From: Roseburia sp. AF12-17LB
GTDB taxonomy: Bacteria; Bacillota; Clostridia; Lachnospirales; Lachnospiraceae
Reading direction: 5' to 3'
DNA: 64,000 bases
Assembly (NCBI RefSeq): GCF_003479605.1
Contig: NZ_QUHR01000001.1
Coordinates: 524,325 to 588,324 of the forward strand
Shown: positions 50,491 to 59,155 of the stretch, one piece after another
Layout of the letters: every line of letters begins with the position of its first letter
Numbering within the stretch: the first letter of the stretch is position 1
Made by a program: the position numbers and the translations under genes
The notes under the pieces: model-generated
What the model was told of the DNA's origin: nothing
Seen by the model: only the letters and a program-made list of their open reading frames with translations
The model's database searches: none

Positions 50491-51516
50491 ATGAATAAAG
50501 AAAGAGACTATTTTTTTGATAATTTAAAAGCGGTATTGATATTCTTAGTTGTGCTTGGACATTTCCTGCTTCCAATCCATGGAGATAATCCACTGGTGGT
50601 AGTGAAACGGCTCATCTATGTATTTCATATGCCGCTTTTTGTATTTATCTCCGGCTATTTTGCCAAGAAAATTTATAAAAATGGACAATATAATTTTAAG
50701 AAAATATTGTATCTGCTGAAAGCATATGTTGTGTTCGTTGTGGCAATTCAGATAGTATATGCCATTGCGGGATTTGAAAAATTTACGGAGATAGATTTCC
50801 TTTCCCAGAGTGGTGCACCGTGGTATTTATTTGCAATGATTGTATGGTATCTGACGATACCACTTGTCCGTAAATGTAAAGCGGTGCCGGTTCTTTTGCT
50901 TACGGTAGTGCTGGCATTAACAGCTGGCTATTTTAAAAATGTGGGGGACTTTTTATGTCTGTCACGAATTCTGGTATTTGGACCGTTTTTCTATCTGGGC
51001 TATTTTCTGGAGCAGAAGACACTGGAAAAAGCATTGCAGCCAAAGTTTCAGAGACTGGTGGTTCCATGCGCGGAGGCAATCTGTATCTTTATTCTGGCAT
51101 ATGGAGCAAGGTTGAAAGATTCCCTGGGAATGGTATATGAAAATATATCCTATTATGAACTGGAAGAAGTGTGGAAAGGACCGATGGTCCGCCTTTCCCT
51201 GATGATTGCAGCATTTCTTATTTCCTGGGCAATTATGTTTTGCATTCCGAGAGGAAAGACAAGGTTGTCAGTAATCGGACAGAATACCATGCCGGTATAT
51301 ATGCTGCACCGGATTTTACGGGATATTCTGATGTTTGCCGGAATCTATGATTATCTGGGTGACTGGGGCTGGATAGCATTTTTTATCCTGTTAGGATTAA
51401 GTGCTGGAATCGTATATGTGTTAAATAATTCACATGTTGTCAATCAGGTCAACCGGATACTGGCATTACATACGCCGCAGTTAATCAGAAACTTAAAAAG
51501 GCAACGGGCACGTTAG
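50491..51516 (+). CDS. Membrane acyltransferase, acyltransferase_3 (OatA/WecH-like) family
   Basis: A 341-residue membrane protein with about ten helices, belonging to the acyltransferase_3 family that O-acetylates sugars, glycolipids or wall polymers. The N-terminal RDYFFDNLKAVLIFLVVLGH contains the family Asp/His pattern (FDNLKA, VLGH) and later VFHMPLFVFISGYF is typical. ATG 50491 follows a GAGG-containing site. It begins a transcription unit with a near-consensus promoter, and the acylphosphatase gene follows after about 50 bp. Substrate unknown; given the GT8 and PlsC genes downstream, a glycolipid or polymer precursor is plausible. Confidence 0.88.
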   Translation: MNKERDYFFDNLKAVLIFLVVLGHFLLPIHGDNPLVVVKRLIYVFHMPLFVFISGYFAKKIYKNGQYNFKKILYLLKAYVVFVVAIQIVYAIAGFEKFTEIDFLSQSGAPWYLFAMIVWYLTIPLVRKCKAVPVLLLTVVLALTAGYFKNVGDFLCLSRILVFGPFFYLGYFLEQKTLEKALQPKFQRLVVPCAEAICIFILAYGARLKDSLGMVYENISYYELEEVWKGPMVRLSLMIAAFLISWAIMFCIPRGKTRLSVIGQNTMPVYMLHRILRDILMFAGIYDYLGDWGWIAFFILLGLSAGIVYVLNNSHVVNQVNRILALHTPQLIRNLKRQRAR

Positions 51517-51566
51517 TCTGGATGGAAGAGATTGATACCATTGGAATGATAAAGAGAGGTGGTCGT

Positions 51567-51851
51567 ATGTCAGAAAATAGAAAAATTCGTGTTTTTTATC
51601 AGTTTAACGGATATGTCCAGGGTGTGGGATTCCGCTATCGCATGTCGCATCTGGCGGGGCATTTTGGTGTGACCGGCTGGGTACGGAATGAATATGACGG
51701 CTCGGTACAGGCAGAATTGCAGGGACTGCCGGAAGAAATTGATATGATAATTCAAAGACTCTGCCAGGACCGTTACATCGAAATCCGCAGCATGGACAGA
51801 AAAGAACTTCCACTGGATGAGACGGAACGGGGCTTCCATGTAAAATATTAA
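51567..51851 (+). CDS. Acylphosphatase
   Basis: A small (94-residue) enzyme that hydrolyses carboxyl-phosphate bonds in acyl phosphates. The complete signature is present: GYVQGVGFRY with the catalytic Arg23, and WVRNEYDGSVQ with the catalytic Asn41. ATG 51567 is used because GAGAGGTGG lies just before it; the frame is open back to 51522. It follows the membrane acyltransferase gene in the same direction, and ends the transcription unit at the terminator at 51865. Confidence 0.95.
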   Translation: MSENRKIRVFYQFNGYVQGVGFRYRMSHLAGHFGVTGWVRNEYDGSVQAELQGLPEEIDMIIQRLCQDRYIEIRSMDRKELPLDETERGFHVKY

Positions 51852-51864
51852 AATGCAAAAAGCA

Positions 51865-51895
51865 GCTTCTGGCATACTTTGTCAGGAGCGTTTTT
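51865..51895 (+). terminator. Intrinsic terminator after the acylphosphatase gene
   Basis: 10-bp stem with two G-U pairs (51865-51874 with 51880-51889), 5-base loop and a T-run to 51895. Repeat copy 4 begins in the next base. Confidence 0.8.
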
Positions 51896-52019
51896 ACTTT
51901 ACAGGAAATTGCTTTCCTGTAAAGTAAAAACGCTCTGCGAGGATGCGCACTGCGGCGTATAAGGTAGAGGTCGTAAGCGACCGCCGCAGGCGCGAGAATG
52001 TGCCAAGGCACATTCTTTG
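51896..52019 (+). repeat. Terminator-tail repeat, copy 4
   Basis: Near-identical to copy 3: 13-bp hairpin (51896-51908 with 51913-51925) and terminal palindrome GAATGTGCC-AA-GGCACATTC (51996-52015). It lies between the acylphosphatase terminator and the PlsC gene. The reading frame of the PlsC gene stays open through part of it, which is an accident of the repeat and not coding. Confidence 0.93.
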
Positions 52020-52065
52020 TTCAGAAAAGTTGCAAAAAATAGCAAGAAATAGTAAACTGTGGGAT

Positions 52066-52836
52066 ATGCGAGTATACTACTATGAAAATGAATTAGAGGA
52101 TGAATTTTCGGAAGCAAAGATAACTGCGAAGAAAATTGATGGAACATATCAGTACAGCCAGGACAGCTTGGGAAGGAAATTATTACATTTTATCTGTTAT
52201 AATCTCATTGCAAAACCGGTGGCATGGTGCTTTTTAAAGATAAAATACCGTCATAAGATAGTGGGACGGGAAAAAATAAAAGCGTTAAAGGGACAGGGAT
52301 TTTTCCTCTACGGAAATCATACCAATGCAGGAGCAGATGCACTGATTCCCACAATGCTGGCACATCCGACGGACGTATATGTGATTGTGCATCCGAATAA
52401 TGTTTCTATGCCCTTTTTCGGAAAAGTAACGCCATATCTTGGGGCGTTGCCGCTGCCAGATGATAAGGATGCCATGAAACATTTCTTAGAAGAAATCGGA
52501 AAGAAAATCACTGCGAAAAAATGCGTGATGATATATCCGGAGGCACATATCTGGCCTTATTATACGAAGATACGTCCTTTTAAGGATTCTTCCTTCCGTT
52601 ATCCGGTGCAGTATCAATGCCCGGTAATCTGTTTTACCAATACATATCAGAAACGGAAGCATAGTAAAAAGCCGCAGATAGTAACCTATGTGGATGGTCC
52701 GTTTTATCCGGATGCGAAATTGCGAGGAAAAGAGCAGAAAGCAGACCTTAGAAACAGGGTTTATGAACAGATGAAAGAAAGAAGCAGCAGGAACACCCTT
52801 GTACTTGCTACTTATATCAAAAAAGGTGATGTATGA
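52066..52836 (+). CDS. PlsC-type 1-acyl-glycerol-3-phosphate acyltransferase family protein
   Basis: A 256-residue acyltransferase of the PlsC/lysophosphatidate family, which moves fatty acyl groups onto lipid or glycolipid hydroxyls at the membrane. Motif I is NHTNAGAD (His85, Asp91), with five residues between His and Asp instead of the usual four. Motif III is YPEAHIWPYY. A hydrophobic stretch (about 28-48) may associate with the membrane. Start ATG 52066 has only a weak GTGGG upstream, but the longer frame runs into repeat copy 4 and is rejected. The glycosyltransferase gene starts 4 bp before its stop. Confidence 0.85.
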   Translation: MRVYYYENELEDEFSEAKITAKKIDGTYQYSQDSLGRKLLHFICYNLIAKPVAWCFLKIKYRHKIVGREKIKALKGQGFFLYGNHTNAGADALIPTMLAHPTDVYVIVHPNNVSMPFFGKVTPYLGALPLPDDKDAMKHFLEEIGKKITAKKCVMIYPEAHIWPYYTKIRPFKDSSFRYPVQYQCPVICFTNTYQKRKHSKKPQIVTYVDGPFYPDAKLRGKEQKADLRNRVYEQMKERSSRNTLVLATYIKKGDV

Positions 52837-53669
52837 GAAATATTCTATTTTCGGGGAATGTCAAAGTATTTGATGGAATACTGACCGGGATGCTGTCCAT
52901 TTTTATGCGGACGAAATCGACAGAGCCATACCGCATCTACATTTTTACAATGGATGTATCACATTTAAGAGACGATTTTCTGCCGGTGAGTGATGAGCAG
53001 ATTGCATTTTTAAATGAGGTAGCAAAGTCCTATAACAAAGAAAATATTGTAATCAAGATTGATGTGACAGATATTTATAAAGAAGAATTTGCAGGCTGTC
53101 CGAACGAAGGTGCGTATTGTTCACCATATACCCTGCTTCGTCTGTTTGCAGATAAGATTCCGGAAATCCCGGATAAGCTTCTTTATCTGGATGCAGATAT
53201 TTTATTTAACCGGGAGCCGGAGCTTTTATATGACATTGATGTAAAAGGGTATGAGTATGCTGCAGCAAGAGACCACTATGGAAAATATTTAATCAATCCA
53301 AACTATATCAATGCGGGAGTATTGCTTTTTAATATGGCAGAGATTAAGAAAACAGGTCTTTTTGAAAAAGCAAGACATCTCATTAAGACAAAAAAATTAC
53401 TGTTTGCGGATCAGGATGCAGTATACAGAAGTACCACGGCAAAGAAAATGCTGCCGCAGAAATATAATGACCAGAAGTTCTTACATAAGAGTACAATAAT
53501 CAGACATTTTTCCAAACGGCTTTTTTACCTGCCATATCCGCATACGGCAAATATTAAGCAGTGGAATGTCAGTGCAATTCACAGAATTTTTAAGTATGAA
53601 GCGTTTGATGATATTCTGTTCGAATATATTTATCTGAAAAAGAAATTTGAACAGGACACTAAGAGGTAA
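52833..53669 (+). CDS. Glycosyltransferase family 8 protein
   Basis: A 278-residue GT-A fold glycosyltransferase of family 8 (retaining; uses UDP-sugars). The metal-binding DxD motif is LDADILF, and the family's C-terminal NAGVLLFNMAEIKKTG and ADQDAVY are present. Start overlaps the PlsC gene by 4 bp, and the next gene starts 11 bp after the stop, so the PlsC, GT8 and GT8-PlsC proteins are most likely produced together. Donor sugar and acceptor are unknown; a lipid acceptor is likely because of the acyltransferase partners. Confidence 0.92.
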   Translation: MRNILFSGNVKVFDGILTGMLSIFMRTKSTEPYRIYIFTMDVSHLRDDFLPVSDEQIAFLNEVAKSYNKENIVIKIDVTDIYKEEFAGCPNEGAYCSPYTLLRLFADKIPEIPDKLLYLDADILFNREPELLYDIDVKGYEYAAARDHYGKYLINPNYINAGVLLFNMAEIKKTGLFEKARHLIKTKKLLFADQDAVYRSTTAKKMLPQKYNDQKFLHKSTIIRHFSKRLFYLPYPHTANIKQWNVSAIHRIFKYEAFDDILFEYIYLKKKFEQDTKR

Positions 53670-53680
53670 GGAGTTAATTT

Positions 53681-55501
53681 ATGGAAATGAAGAGTTTATC
53701 ACAGTATGGGAAGAAAGCGGAGATACCGATTTTCTTTGCCTGCGATGAAGGATTTGTAAAATATACGATGGTTTCCATGAAGTCCATCATGGAAAATGCA
53801 GACCGCAGCCGGAAATATCATATTTACATTTTACATATGGGAATTACGGAAGCAACCCAGGCAAAAGTGCTTGCCATGGCAGATGAAGAATTTGCAATTG
53901 ATTTTGTGGATGTTACAGACAAGATGAGGAGCATTGCAGATAAGCTTCCGATTCGTGACTATTATTCCAACACAACATATTTCCGGCTTTTTATTCCGGA
54001 TATGTTTCCACAGTACCGCAAGGCACTTTATATTGACAGCGATACCATCGTAGTGGGAAATATTGCAGAATTATATGACCATAAGCTTGGTAAATTATAT
54101 GCCGGAGTCTGTCCGGACCGTGTGGTAGCACAGACAGATATCTTAGGTGATTATGTAGAAAAGGTATTAGGCGTAAAGCGTGCCAGATATTTCAACGCCG
54201 GAGTAATGCTGATGAACTGCAGTCAGTTCCGTGAAAATCATCTTTTAGATGAATTCTTAGAGATGCTTCACATCTATCTTTTTGTGGTAGCGCAGGATCA
54301 GGATTACCTGAATCTGATTTGCAAGAATCAGGTGCTTTATATGGAACCGAAGTGGAATGCACAGGTATTTGGAGAACTTGCCTGCCCGGAAGAAGAGGTG
54401 GGATTATTCCATTTTAATATGGCAGCCAAACCATGGCATTATGAAGACTGCCGTCTGGCAGAGTATTTCTGGAAATATGCGAAGATGACAGCGGATTATG
54501 ATGCCATAAAAGAAGGACTTGCTAATTATACCGATGAGCAGCGCCGCAATGACAGTATGTCTGGTGAAAAATTAATCCAGCTTGCGGTATCTGAGATTAA
54601 CAGAGAAGATAATTATCTTCGCAAGATGGAAAAAGCCGGAAAATCAGAAAGTAAGCTTGCGCTGCTTGCTCACATAGAGGAACTGGAGCTGGAAGGAAGA
54701 TTTTCAGAAGATGCAGAAGAAAATCCACCGGCACCGGTTCTGATGCCGGAAGATATTAATTATCTTCCAAGAAGTTTAAAGAGCAAGACACAGACCAAAT
54801 ATGCATTTAAAGTAGCAAGATGGTTTGTCAATATGCTGATAAAGAAAAAGCAGTTGATAATCAAAGAATACAAAGGCATTGAAAATCTTGAAAAAGTAGC
54901 AGACGGAGCAGTCATTACCTGTAACCATTTCAATGCATTTGACAGCTTTGCCATCCAGCTTGCCTTCGAGCAGGGTAAATTGAAAAAGAAAAAAATGTAC
55001 CGTGTAATCCGGGAAGGCAATTATACCGGATTTCCGGGATTTTACGGAGTGTTAATGCGCCATTGCAACACACTGCCGTTAAGCTCTAATTTTAAGACCA
55101 TGGAGAAATTCATTGCTGCCGTAGACAGGGTATTAGAGAAAAATCAATTTGTACTTGTCTATCCGGAGCAGGGAATGTGGTGGAATTACCGGAAACCAAG
55201 ACCGCTGCAGAAGGGCGCATTTACCTTCGCTGCCAGAAATAATAAGCCGGTACTTCCCGTATTTATTACCATGGAAGACAGTGATGTTTTAGATGATGAC
55301 GGATTCTATGTGCAGGAATATACGGTGCATTTCTGTGAACCGATTTATCCGGATCCGAATAAAAAGCGTGCACAGAATTCCTGTGAGATGCGGGATAAGA
55401 ATTATGAAGCGTGGAAAGCTGTTTACGAGCAGACCTATGGAGAGAAACTGACCTATAGTTGTGATGAAAAACAGCCGATTAAAGAGAAGAAAGCACTCTA
55501 A
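53681..55501 (+). CDS. Fusion of family 8 glycosyltransferase and PlsC-type acyltransferase
   Basis: A 606-residue bifunctional protein. Residues about 15-280 are a GT8 domain: FFACDEGFVKYTMVSMKSI, DxD metal site YIDSDTIV (Asp119, Asp121), FNAGVMLMNCSQF and VAQDQDYLN. Residues about 285-370 are a charged, mostly helical linker. Residues about 385-590 are a PlsC acyltransferase: motif I NHFNAFD (His416, Asp421), motif II-like VIREGNYTGFPGF and motif III YPEQGMWW. The whole is in frame without a break, so the fusion is real. It would add a sugar and then an acyl chain (or the reverse) to one acceptor, and it follows separate genes for the same two functions. AGGTAAGGAG precedes ATG 53681. Confidence 0.9.
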   Translation: MEMKSLSQYGKKAEIPIFFACDEGFVKYTMVSMKSIMENADRSRKYHIYILHMGITEATQAKVLAMADEEFAIDFVDVTDKMRSIADKLPIRDYYSNTTYFRLFIPDMFPQYRKALYIDSDTIVVGNIAELYDHKLGKLYAGVCPDRVVAQTDILGDYVEKVLGVKRARYFNAGVMLMNCSQFRENHLLDEFLEMLHIYLFVVAQDQDYLNLICKNQVLYMEPKWNAQVFGELACPEEEVGLFHFNMAAKPWHYEDCRLAEYFWKYAKMTADYDAIKEGLANYTDEQRRNDSMSGEKLIQLAVSEINREDNYLRKMEKAGKSESKLALLAHIEELELEGRFSEDAEENPPAPVLMPEDINYLPRSLKSKTQTKYAFKVARWFVNMLIKKKQLIIKEYKGIENLEKVADGAVITCNHFNAFDSFAIQLAFEQGKLKKKKMYRVIREGNYTGFPGFYGVLMRHCNTLPLSSNFKTMEKFIAAVDRVLEKNQFVLVYPEQGMWWNYRKPRPLQKGAFTFAARNNKPVLPVFITMEDSDVLDDDGFYVQEYTVHFCEPIYPDPNKKRAQNSCEMRDKNYEAWKAVYEQTYGEKLTYSCDEKQPIKEKKAL

Positions 55502-55553
55502 TAAAAGTTGCAGGAAATGTAATATGTATTGAGAAAGGGTAAAGGGATAAATT

Positions 55554-56144
55554 ATGAATAATCAGTGGAACCAGATGCCACCAAACATGCCGTCACAGCA
55601 GAGACCGCCGATGCCACCGAATATGCCGCCGCAGCAAGGTGGACCAATGCCGCCGAATATGCAGATGCAACAGGGCAGACCGATGCCACCAAACATGCAG
55701 ATGCAGCAGAGACCGCCGATGCCAACGAATATGCCGCCACGACAGGGAAAAATGCCACGACCGGAGCTCTCTCCGGAAGATAAGAAGCAGGCAGACAAAT
55801 TATGTATTATTTCCATGATTTTGATGTTTGCACCGATGGCAGTAATTTTTATTAAGAATATTATTCTGGGACTGTTGTTTGATGCAGGAAAAGAAGAAAT
55901 TTATTATAATATCGCAAGCAGCTATGTATTAGGTTCAATTCTGACTTTTCTTATGGCTGGCTGTGGAATTGCAGCACTGGTACTTATGATTTTGGTCCGT
56001 GTAAAATATCCGCAGAGTGTATTTGGTAAAGTGCTGATGTGGCTTTATATTGCACTTGCCATTCTTGTAGTAGTATTTATAGCAGTAACAATTATTGCCT
56101 GTGGGCTGGCATTCATAAGCTGTGTCCGAAACTGTCCGGGCTGA
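55554..56144 (+). CDS. Membrane protein with Pro/Met/Gln repeat N terminus
   Basis: A 196-residue protein of unknown function. Residues 1-70 are a low-complexity region with four 12-residue units (QQRPPMPPNMPP, QQGGPMPPNMQM and so on; residues 15-62), then a charged stretch and three hydrophobic helices (about 85-110, 125-150, 165-190). The tail region resembles DUF4190-like small membrane proteins, but I do not make a firm call. An AAAGGGATAA stretch lies before ATG 55554. It follows the GT8-PlsC fusion by 52 bp and precedes the Lgt-like gene by 16 bp. Confidence 0.7.
   Translation: MNNQWNQMPPNMPSQQRPPMPPNMPPQQGGPMPPNMQMQQGRPMPPNMQMQQRPPMPTNMPPRQGKMPRPELSPEDKKQADKLCIISMILMFAPMAVIFIKNIILGLLFDAGKEEIYYNIASSYVLGSILTFLMAGCGIAALVLMILVRVKYPQSVFGKVLMWLYIALAILVVVFIAVTIIACGLAFISCVRNCPG
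55596..55739 (+). repeat. Four in-frame 36-bp repeats
   Basis: Four 36-bp units encode QQ-x-x-PMP-x-NM-x-x in the N-terminal region of the membrane protein at 55554. Copy number may vary between strains. Confidence 0.85.
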
Positions 56145-56160
56145 TGAGGCAGGAAAATAA

Positions 56161-56886
56161 ATGATAGATATTACGATTTTGCACTGGAGAATTTCGCCGT
56201 ATTTTATCTGTTTTCTCTTAAGCTTTGTACTGGCATATCTTTATGTCACATGGTATTTGAAAAAAGCAGGAGTAAGGGGCAGTCATATCTTTTATTCAGA
56301 GCTTTTGAATACAGTCCTGGCATTATATTTTGGAGCATTTTATACCTTTATTGTGCAGCTGGCAGAACAGGGTAAAGTAGAAACATTTGGTTTTTCCAGT
56401 CTTGGCGGTATGGCGGGCATCCTGCTCGGTGTGTGGATTTTTACAAAAATCAGTAAGGAACATAAGATAGAGCTATGGACTGCATATGTGCTGGCATTGG
56501 GACTGATGTATGCGGTTTCAAAGCTAGGCTGCTTTTTTGCAGGCTGTTGTGTTGGCATGAGATATCAGGGACCTGGCAGTATCCGCTATCTTGATAATGG
56601 AGCAGCGGGGGAATACCTTTTTCCGGTCCAGCTGGCAGAGACGATCTTATTTCTGCTGGCGTTTTTGTTGCTTCACAAGATGGCAGAACGAAGAAGGAAT
56701 GGTATAATTCCAAAGAGTCTGTTGCTGTATGCGATATTAAAATTCGTACTGGATTATCTGAGGTATTATGAAGACAGAAAGATTTTCAGTGCGAACCAGT
56801 GGGGATGTCTGCTGGTAGCTGTAAGCGTATTGCTCTATGAGGCAGTACGGCAAATTAGACAAAGAGCGAATAATAAAGTAATATAA
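56161..56886 (+). CDS. Lgt-family-like membrane protein, catalytic signature altered
   Basis: A 241-residue membrane protein with about seven helices and the overall pattern of prolipoprotein diacylglyceryl transferase, which lipidates the Cys of lipoproteins. The FPVQLAE segment matches the P-x-QLYE part of Lgt. However, the Lgt signature (G-R-x-G-N-F-x-N-x-E) is replaced by SKLGCFFAGCCVG: the Arg, Asn and Glu positions are Lys, Cys and Gly. It also lacks the usual long N-terminal part, so it may have another substrate or no lipidation activity. ATG 56161 follows GATGAGGCAGG. A true Lgt is expected elsewhere in the genome. Confidence 0.72.
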   Translation: MIDITILHWRISPYFICFLLSFVLAYLYVTWYLKKAGVRGSHIFYSELLNTVLALYFGAFYTFIVQLAEQGKVETFGFSSLGGMAGILLGVWIFTKISKEHKIELWTAYVLALGLMYAVSKLGCFFAGCCVGMRYQGPGSIRYLDNGAAGEYLFPVQLAETILFLLAFLLLHKMAERRRNGIIPKSLLLYAILKFVLDYLRYYEDRKIFSANQWGCLLVAVSVLLYEAVRQIRQRANNKVI

Positions 56887-56896
56887 CGGATATGAG

Positions 56897-56935
56897 AAAA
56901 GAGTTTTGTGGGTGTTGTGCCGGCAGAACTCTTTT
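56897..56935 (+). terminator. Terminator after the Lgt-like gene
   Basis: 9-bp stem AAAAGAGTT/AACTCTTTT (56897-56905 with 56927-56935) with extra pairing in the loop. In the rest of the 306-bp gap (56936-57192) I see only A/T-rich sequence and the GGGAGGTC ribosome binding site of the next gene. Confidence 0.75.
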
Positions 56936-57192
56936 GCATTGTTATGCATCCAAAGAAGCTGACGGACAGGTTATGGTGTTTATCAAGCGTTATATTTATT
57001 GTAAAAGGTTGGATTCGGAACAAAGTATTTAGAAAAAATTGGGAAATAAGTTTACATAATATAGGTACGAAATATGGGACACATCCTGTTGTAACATGAT
57101 CTTATCAGAGAGCAAAGCCACTGAAAAATACCAGAAAAGTGGCAGAAAAGCGAAGAAAAAGATAAGAAAAAAGACACAGGGAGGTCACAATT

Positions 57193-57420
57193 ATGCGTGA
57201 TAATACAGTACATGTAAGAAGAGGAAAGAAACATCCGTCAAGAATGGAAATGATAGTGCTTGCAGCTCTTGCAGCCCTTATGGTAAGCGGCGGAACATTA
57301 TTACTGCTGGCAGCTTTGCTGGGACAGGATATTACAGACTGGAACCACAGAGCAGCAATTACAGCAGGTCTTTCTCTTGCCGGAGTTGTGTGGGGATGGT
57401 TAATCAGGGCAAACCGTTAG
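57193..57420 (+). CDS. Small two-helix membrane protein, function unknown
   Basis: A 75-residue protein with a basic N terminus (VRRGKKHPSR) and two hydrophobic helices (about 20-44 and 52-70). GGGAGGTC lies 8 bp before ATG 57193. I do not recognise a family; the length and helices resemble many small membrane proteins of unknown role. It is not clearly in an operon, because a new promoter (57464) precedes the next gene. Confidence 0.6.
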   Translation: MRDNTVHVRRGKKHPSRMEMIVLAALAALMVSGGTLLLLAALLGQDITDWNHRAAITAGLSLAGVVWGWLIRANR

Positions 57421-57463
57421 ACATATCCGTGGGATAAGTACGACATGGTTTTTCGAATTGAGG

Positions 57464-57492
57464 TTGACGCATTCCCGATAGTTTTCTATAAT
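57464..57492 (+). promoter_or_regulatory. Promoter of the cadherin-like protein/clpC region
   Basis: TTGACG (57464-57469), 17 bp, TATAAT (57487-57492), near consensus, 82 bp before ATG 57574. Confidence 0.82.
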
Positions 57493-57573
57493 GAAACTGA
57501 TTATATTGTACAGGAAAATCAAAAGAAGATTTTCTGTTGTTTTGGAGAAAAAGGGAATTGAAGGAGACGGAAA

Positions 57574-59124
57574 ATGAAGAAAACAATTCGTAAGATAGAG
57601 ATACTTTTCATGACATTGATTTGCATTTTTGCCATGTCAGGAATGCCGATGCAGGTATATGCAGGTCCTGCGGATAATTCGCTGGAGACACTGACAGTAG
57701 CCGAGGGTTCATTATCACCTGCATTTGAAGGAAGCCGTATGTACTATACGGTACAGGTAGGACAGGATGTAAGCAGCGTGACGGTAAGTGCAAAAACGGT
57801 AAATCCGGCAGCAACGATTCAGTCCGGGGTGGGAACCACTACCTTAAAAACAGATGGAGATACAAAGATTGACGTAGTAGTGCAGGCAGAGAATGGAAAT
57901 CTTGCAACTTATCATCTGACCATAACCAAGTCTGCAACAGGTGCTACAACAAATACAGATACTACAACAAGCACAGACACAGGCAATACTCCGGCGGACA
58001 ATAATACCGGAGCAGATAATGGCACAGATACAGCCACACCGGACGATACTGTATCTGCCTATACCGTGTCAGAAGATTTCGCAGCAGAACAGATTCCGGC
58101 AGATTTTACAGAAGCACAGGTGCCTTATCAGGGAGCTGAATACCGTGGTGCTGCTTTTAACAATGGTAATTTATCTCTTTTATATATGACAGATGCAGCA
58201 GGAAATGCAGGCTTTTATGTGGTAAATGGCACCGATGGCAGTGTGTGCCCATATATTCGTATCGATAATGGGGATAATTATCTGATTTTAATGACACCTT
58301 CGGCAGTGACTTCCTTTGTACCGGGCGAAGCAACCACGCCTATTCAGGTTGGGGACAGTACATTTGAAGATGCATACGCAACAGATACAGAAAATATTTA
58401 TACCGTATATGGAATGACAAATGATGGACAGGAAGGCTGGTATAATTACAATACCAGTGATGGAACCTTCAGCGAATACCAGTACAGTGACAGCACGGAG
58501 GAGGATGCCGATACCACCTATCTTCAGAATGCATTAAATGACTTAAATGACAAATATACCGCTAGAAAAGACCGGGATTTAAAAATTATTGCCGGATTAA
58601 TTGTAGTAATCGTAATTCTTATTTTTATCATTATTAATCTGTTGCTTCGTGGAAGAAGAGGTTATGAAGAAGAGGACGATGATGAAATCGAAGAAGCAGT
58701 AGATATCTTTGAAGAAGAAAAACGCAGAAAGGCAAAGAAGAAACAGAAATTCGTAGAAGATGCCGGTAAAGTCGAAGAAGAACCGGTCGAAGAAAAAGAG
58801 ACCAGTGCAGTGAAGGATTTACCGGAGAAAGCAGAGTCAGAAGAAAAAGAAGAAGCGGATTCCGCCGCTCAGTTACCGGAAGAAGTGGCAGAACGGTTAG
58901 GTGAAACTGACTTTATGGAAGAATTTGAAGAAGAACCGGAATTTATGTCCGGCAGAAAGAAACGTGAAAAGGAAAAGAGAGAAAAAAAAGAGAAGAAACG
59001 GCGGAGCAAAGATATTTTTGATGACGATGATGAAGATAATGGAATCTTTGCAAGCCATGATGACTTTATTGAAAAAGAATCATCAGATGATGATATTGAA
59101 GTAATGGATTTAAATGATTTATAA
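57574..59124 (+). CDS. Membrane-anchored protein with cadherin-like beta-sandwich domain and charged cytoplasmic tail
   Basis: A 516-residue single-pass protein. Signal peptide about 1-30 (ends MPMQVYAG). Residues about 35-120 form a cadherin-like beta-sandwich (SLETLTVAEGSLSPAFEGSR start, DVVVQAENGNLATYHLTI end). A Thr/Asp/Asn-rich linker follows (about 122-160), then a second extracellular region (about 165-330). One hydrophobic helix at about 346-367 places the rest, an extremely charged Glu/Lys-rich tail of about 145 residues, inside the cell. GAAGGAGA lies before ATG 57574. clpC follows after 31 bp, and there is no terminator between, so read-through into clpC is likely. Function unknown; the tail may bind cytosolic partners. 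Confidence 0.78.
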   Translation: MKKTIRKIEILFMTLICIFAMSGMPMQVYAGPADNSLETLTVAEGSLSPAFEGSRMYYTVQVGQDVSSVTVSAKTVNPAATIQSGVGTTTLKTDGDTKIDVVVQAENGNLATYHLTITKSATGATTNTDTTTSTDTGNTPADNNTGADNGTDTATPDDTVSAYTVSEDFAAEQIPADFTEAQVPYQGAEYRGAAFNNGNLSLLYMTDAAGNAGFYVVNGTDGSVCPYIRIDNGDNYLILMTPSAVTSFVPGEATTPIQVGDSTFEDAYATDTENIYTVYGMTNDGQEGWYNYNTSDGTFSEYQYSDSTEEDADTTYLQNALNDLNDKYTARKDRDLKIIAGLIVVIVILIFIIINLLLRGRRGYEEEDDDEIEEAVDIFEEEKRRKAKKKQKFVEDAGKVEEEPVEEKETSAVKDLPEKAESEEKEEADSAAQLPEEVAERLGETDFMEEFEEEPEFMSGRKKREKEKREKKEKKRRSKDIFDDDDEDNGIFASHDDFIEKESSDDDIEVMDLNDL

Positions 59125-59155
59125 GAGAATTGGCGCGTAGTGACAGGAGGATTTT

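Noticed and set aside
50276..50593. Minus-strand frames through the terminator-tail repeats, encoding a shared peptide ending near LQESNFL
   Set aside because: Present only because the repeat is open on that strand; no start signals, and the frame runs into the acyltransferase gene.
51943..52065. Extension of the PlsC reading frame into repeat copy 4
   Set aside because: The extra 41 residues come from the repeat, and similar frames occur in other copies without a gene; ATG 52066 is the first codon past it.
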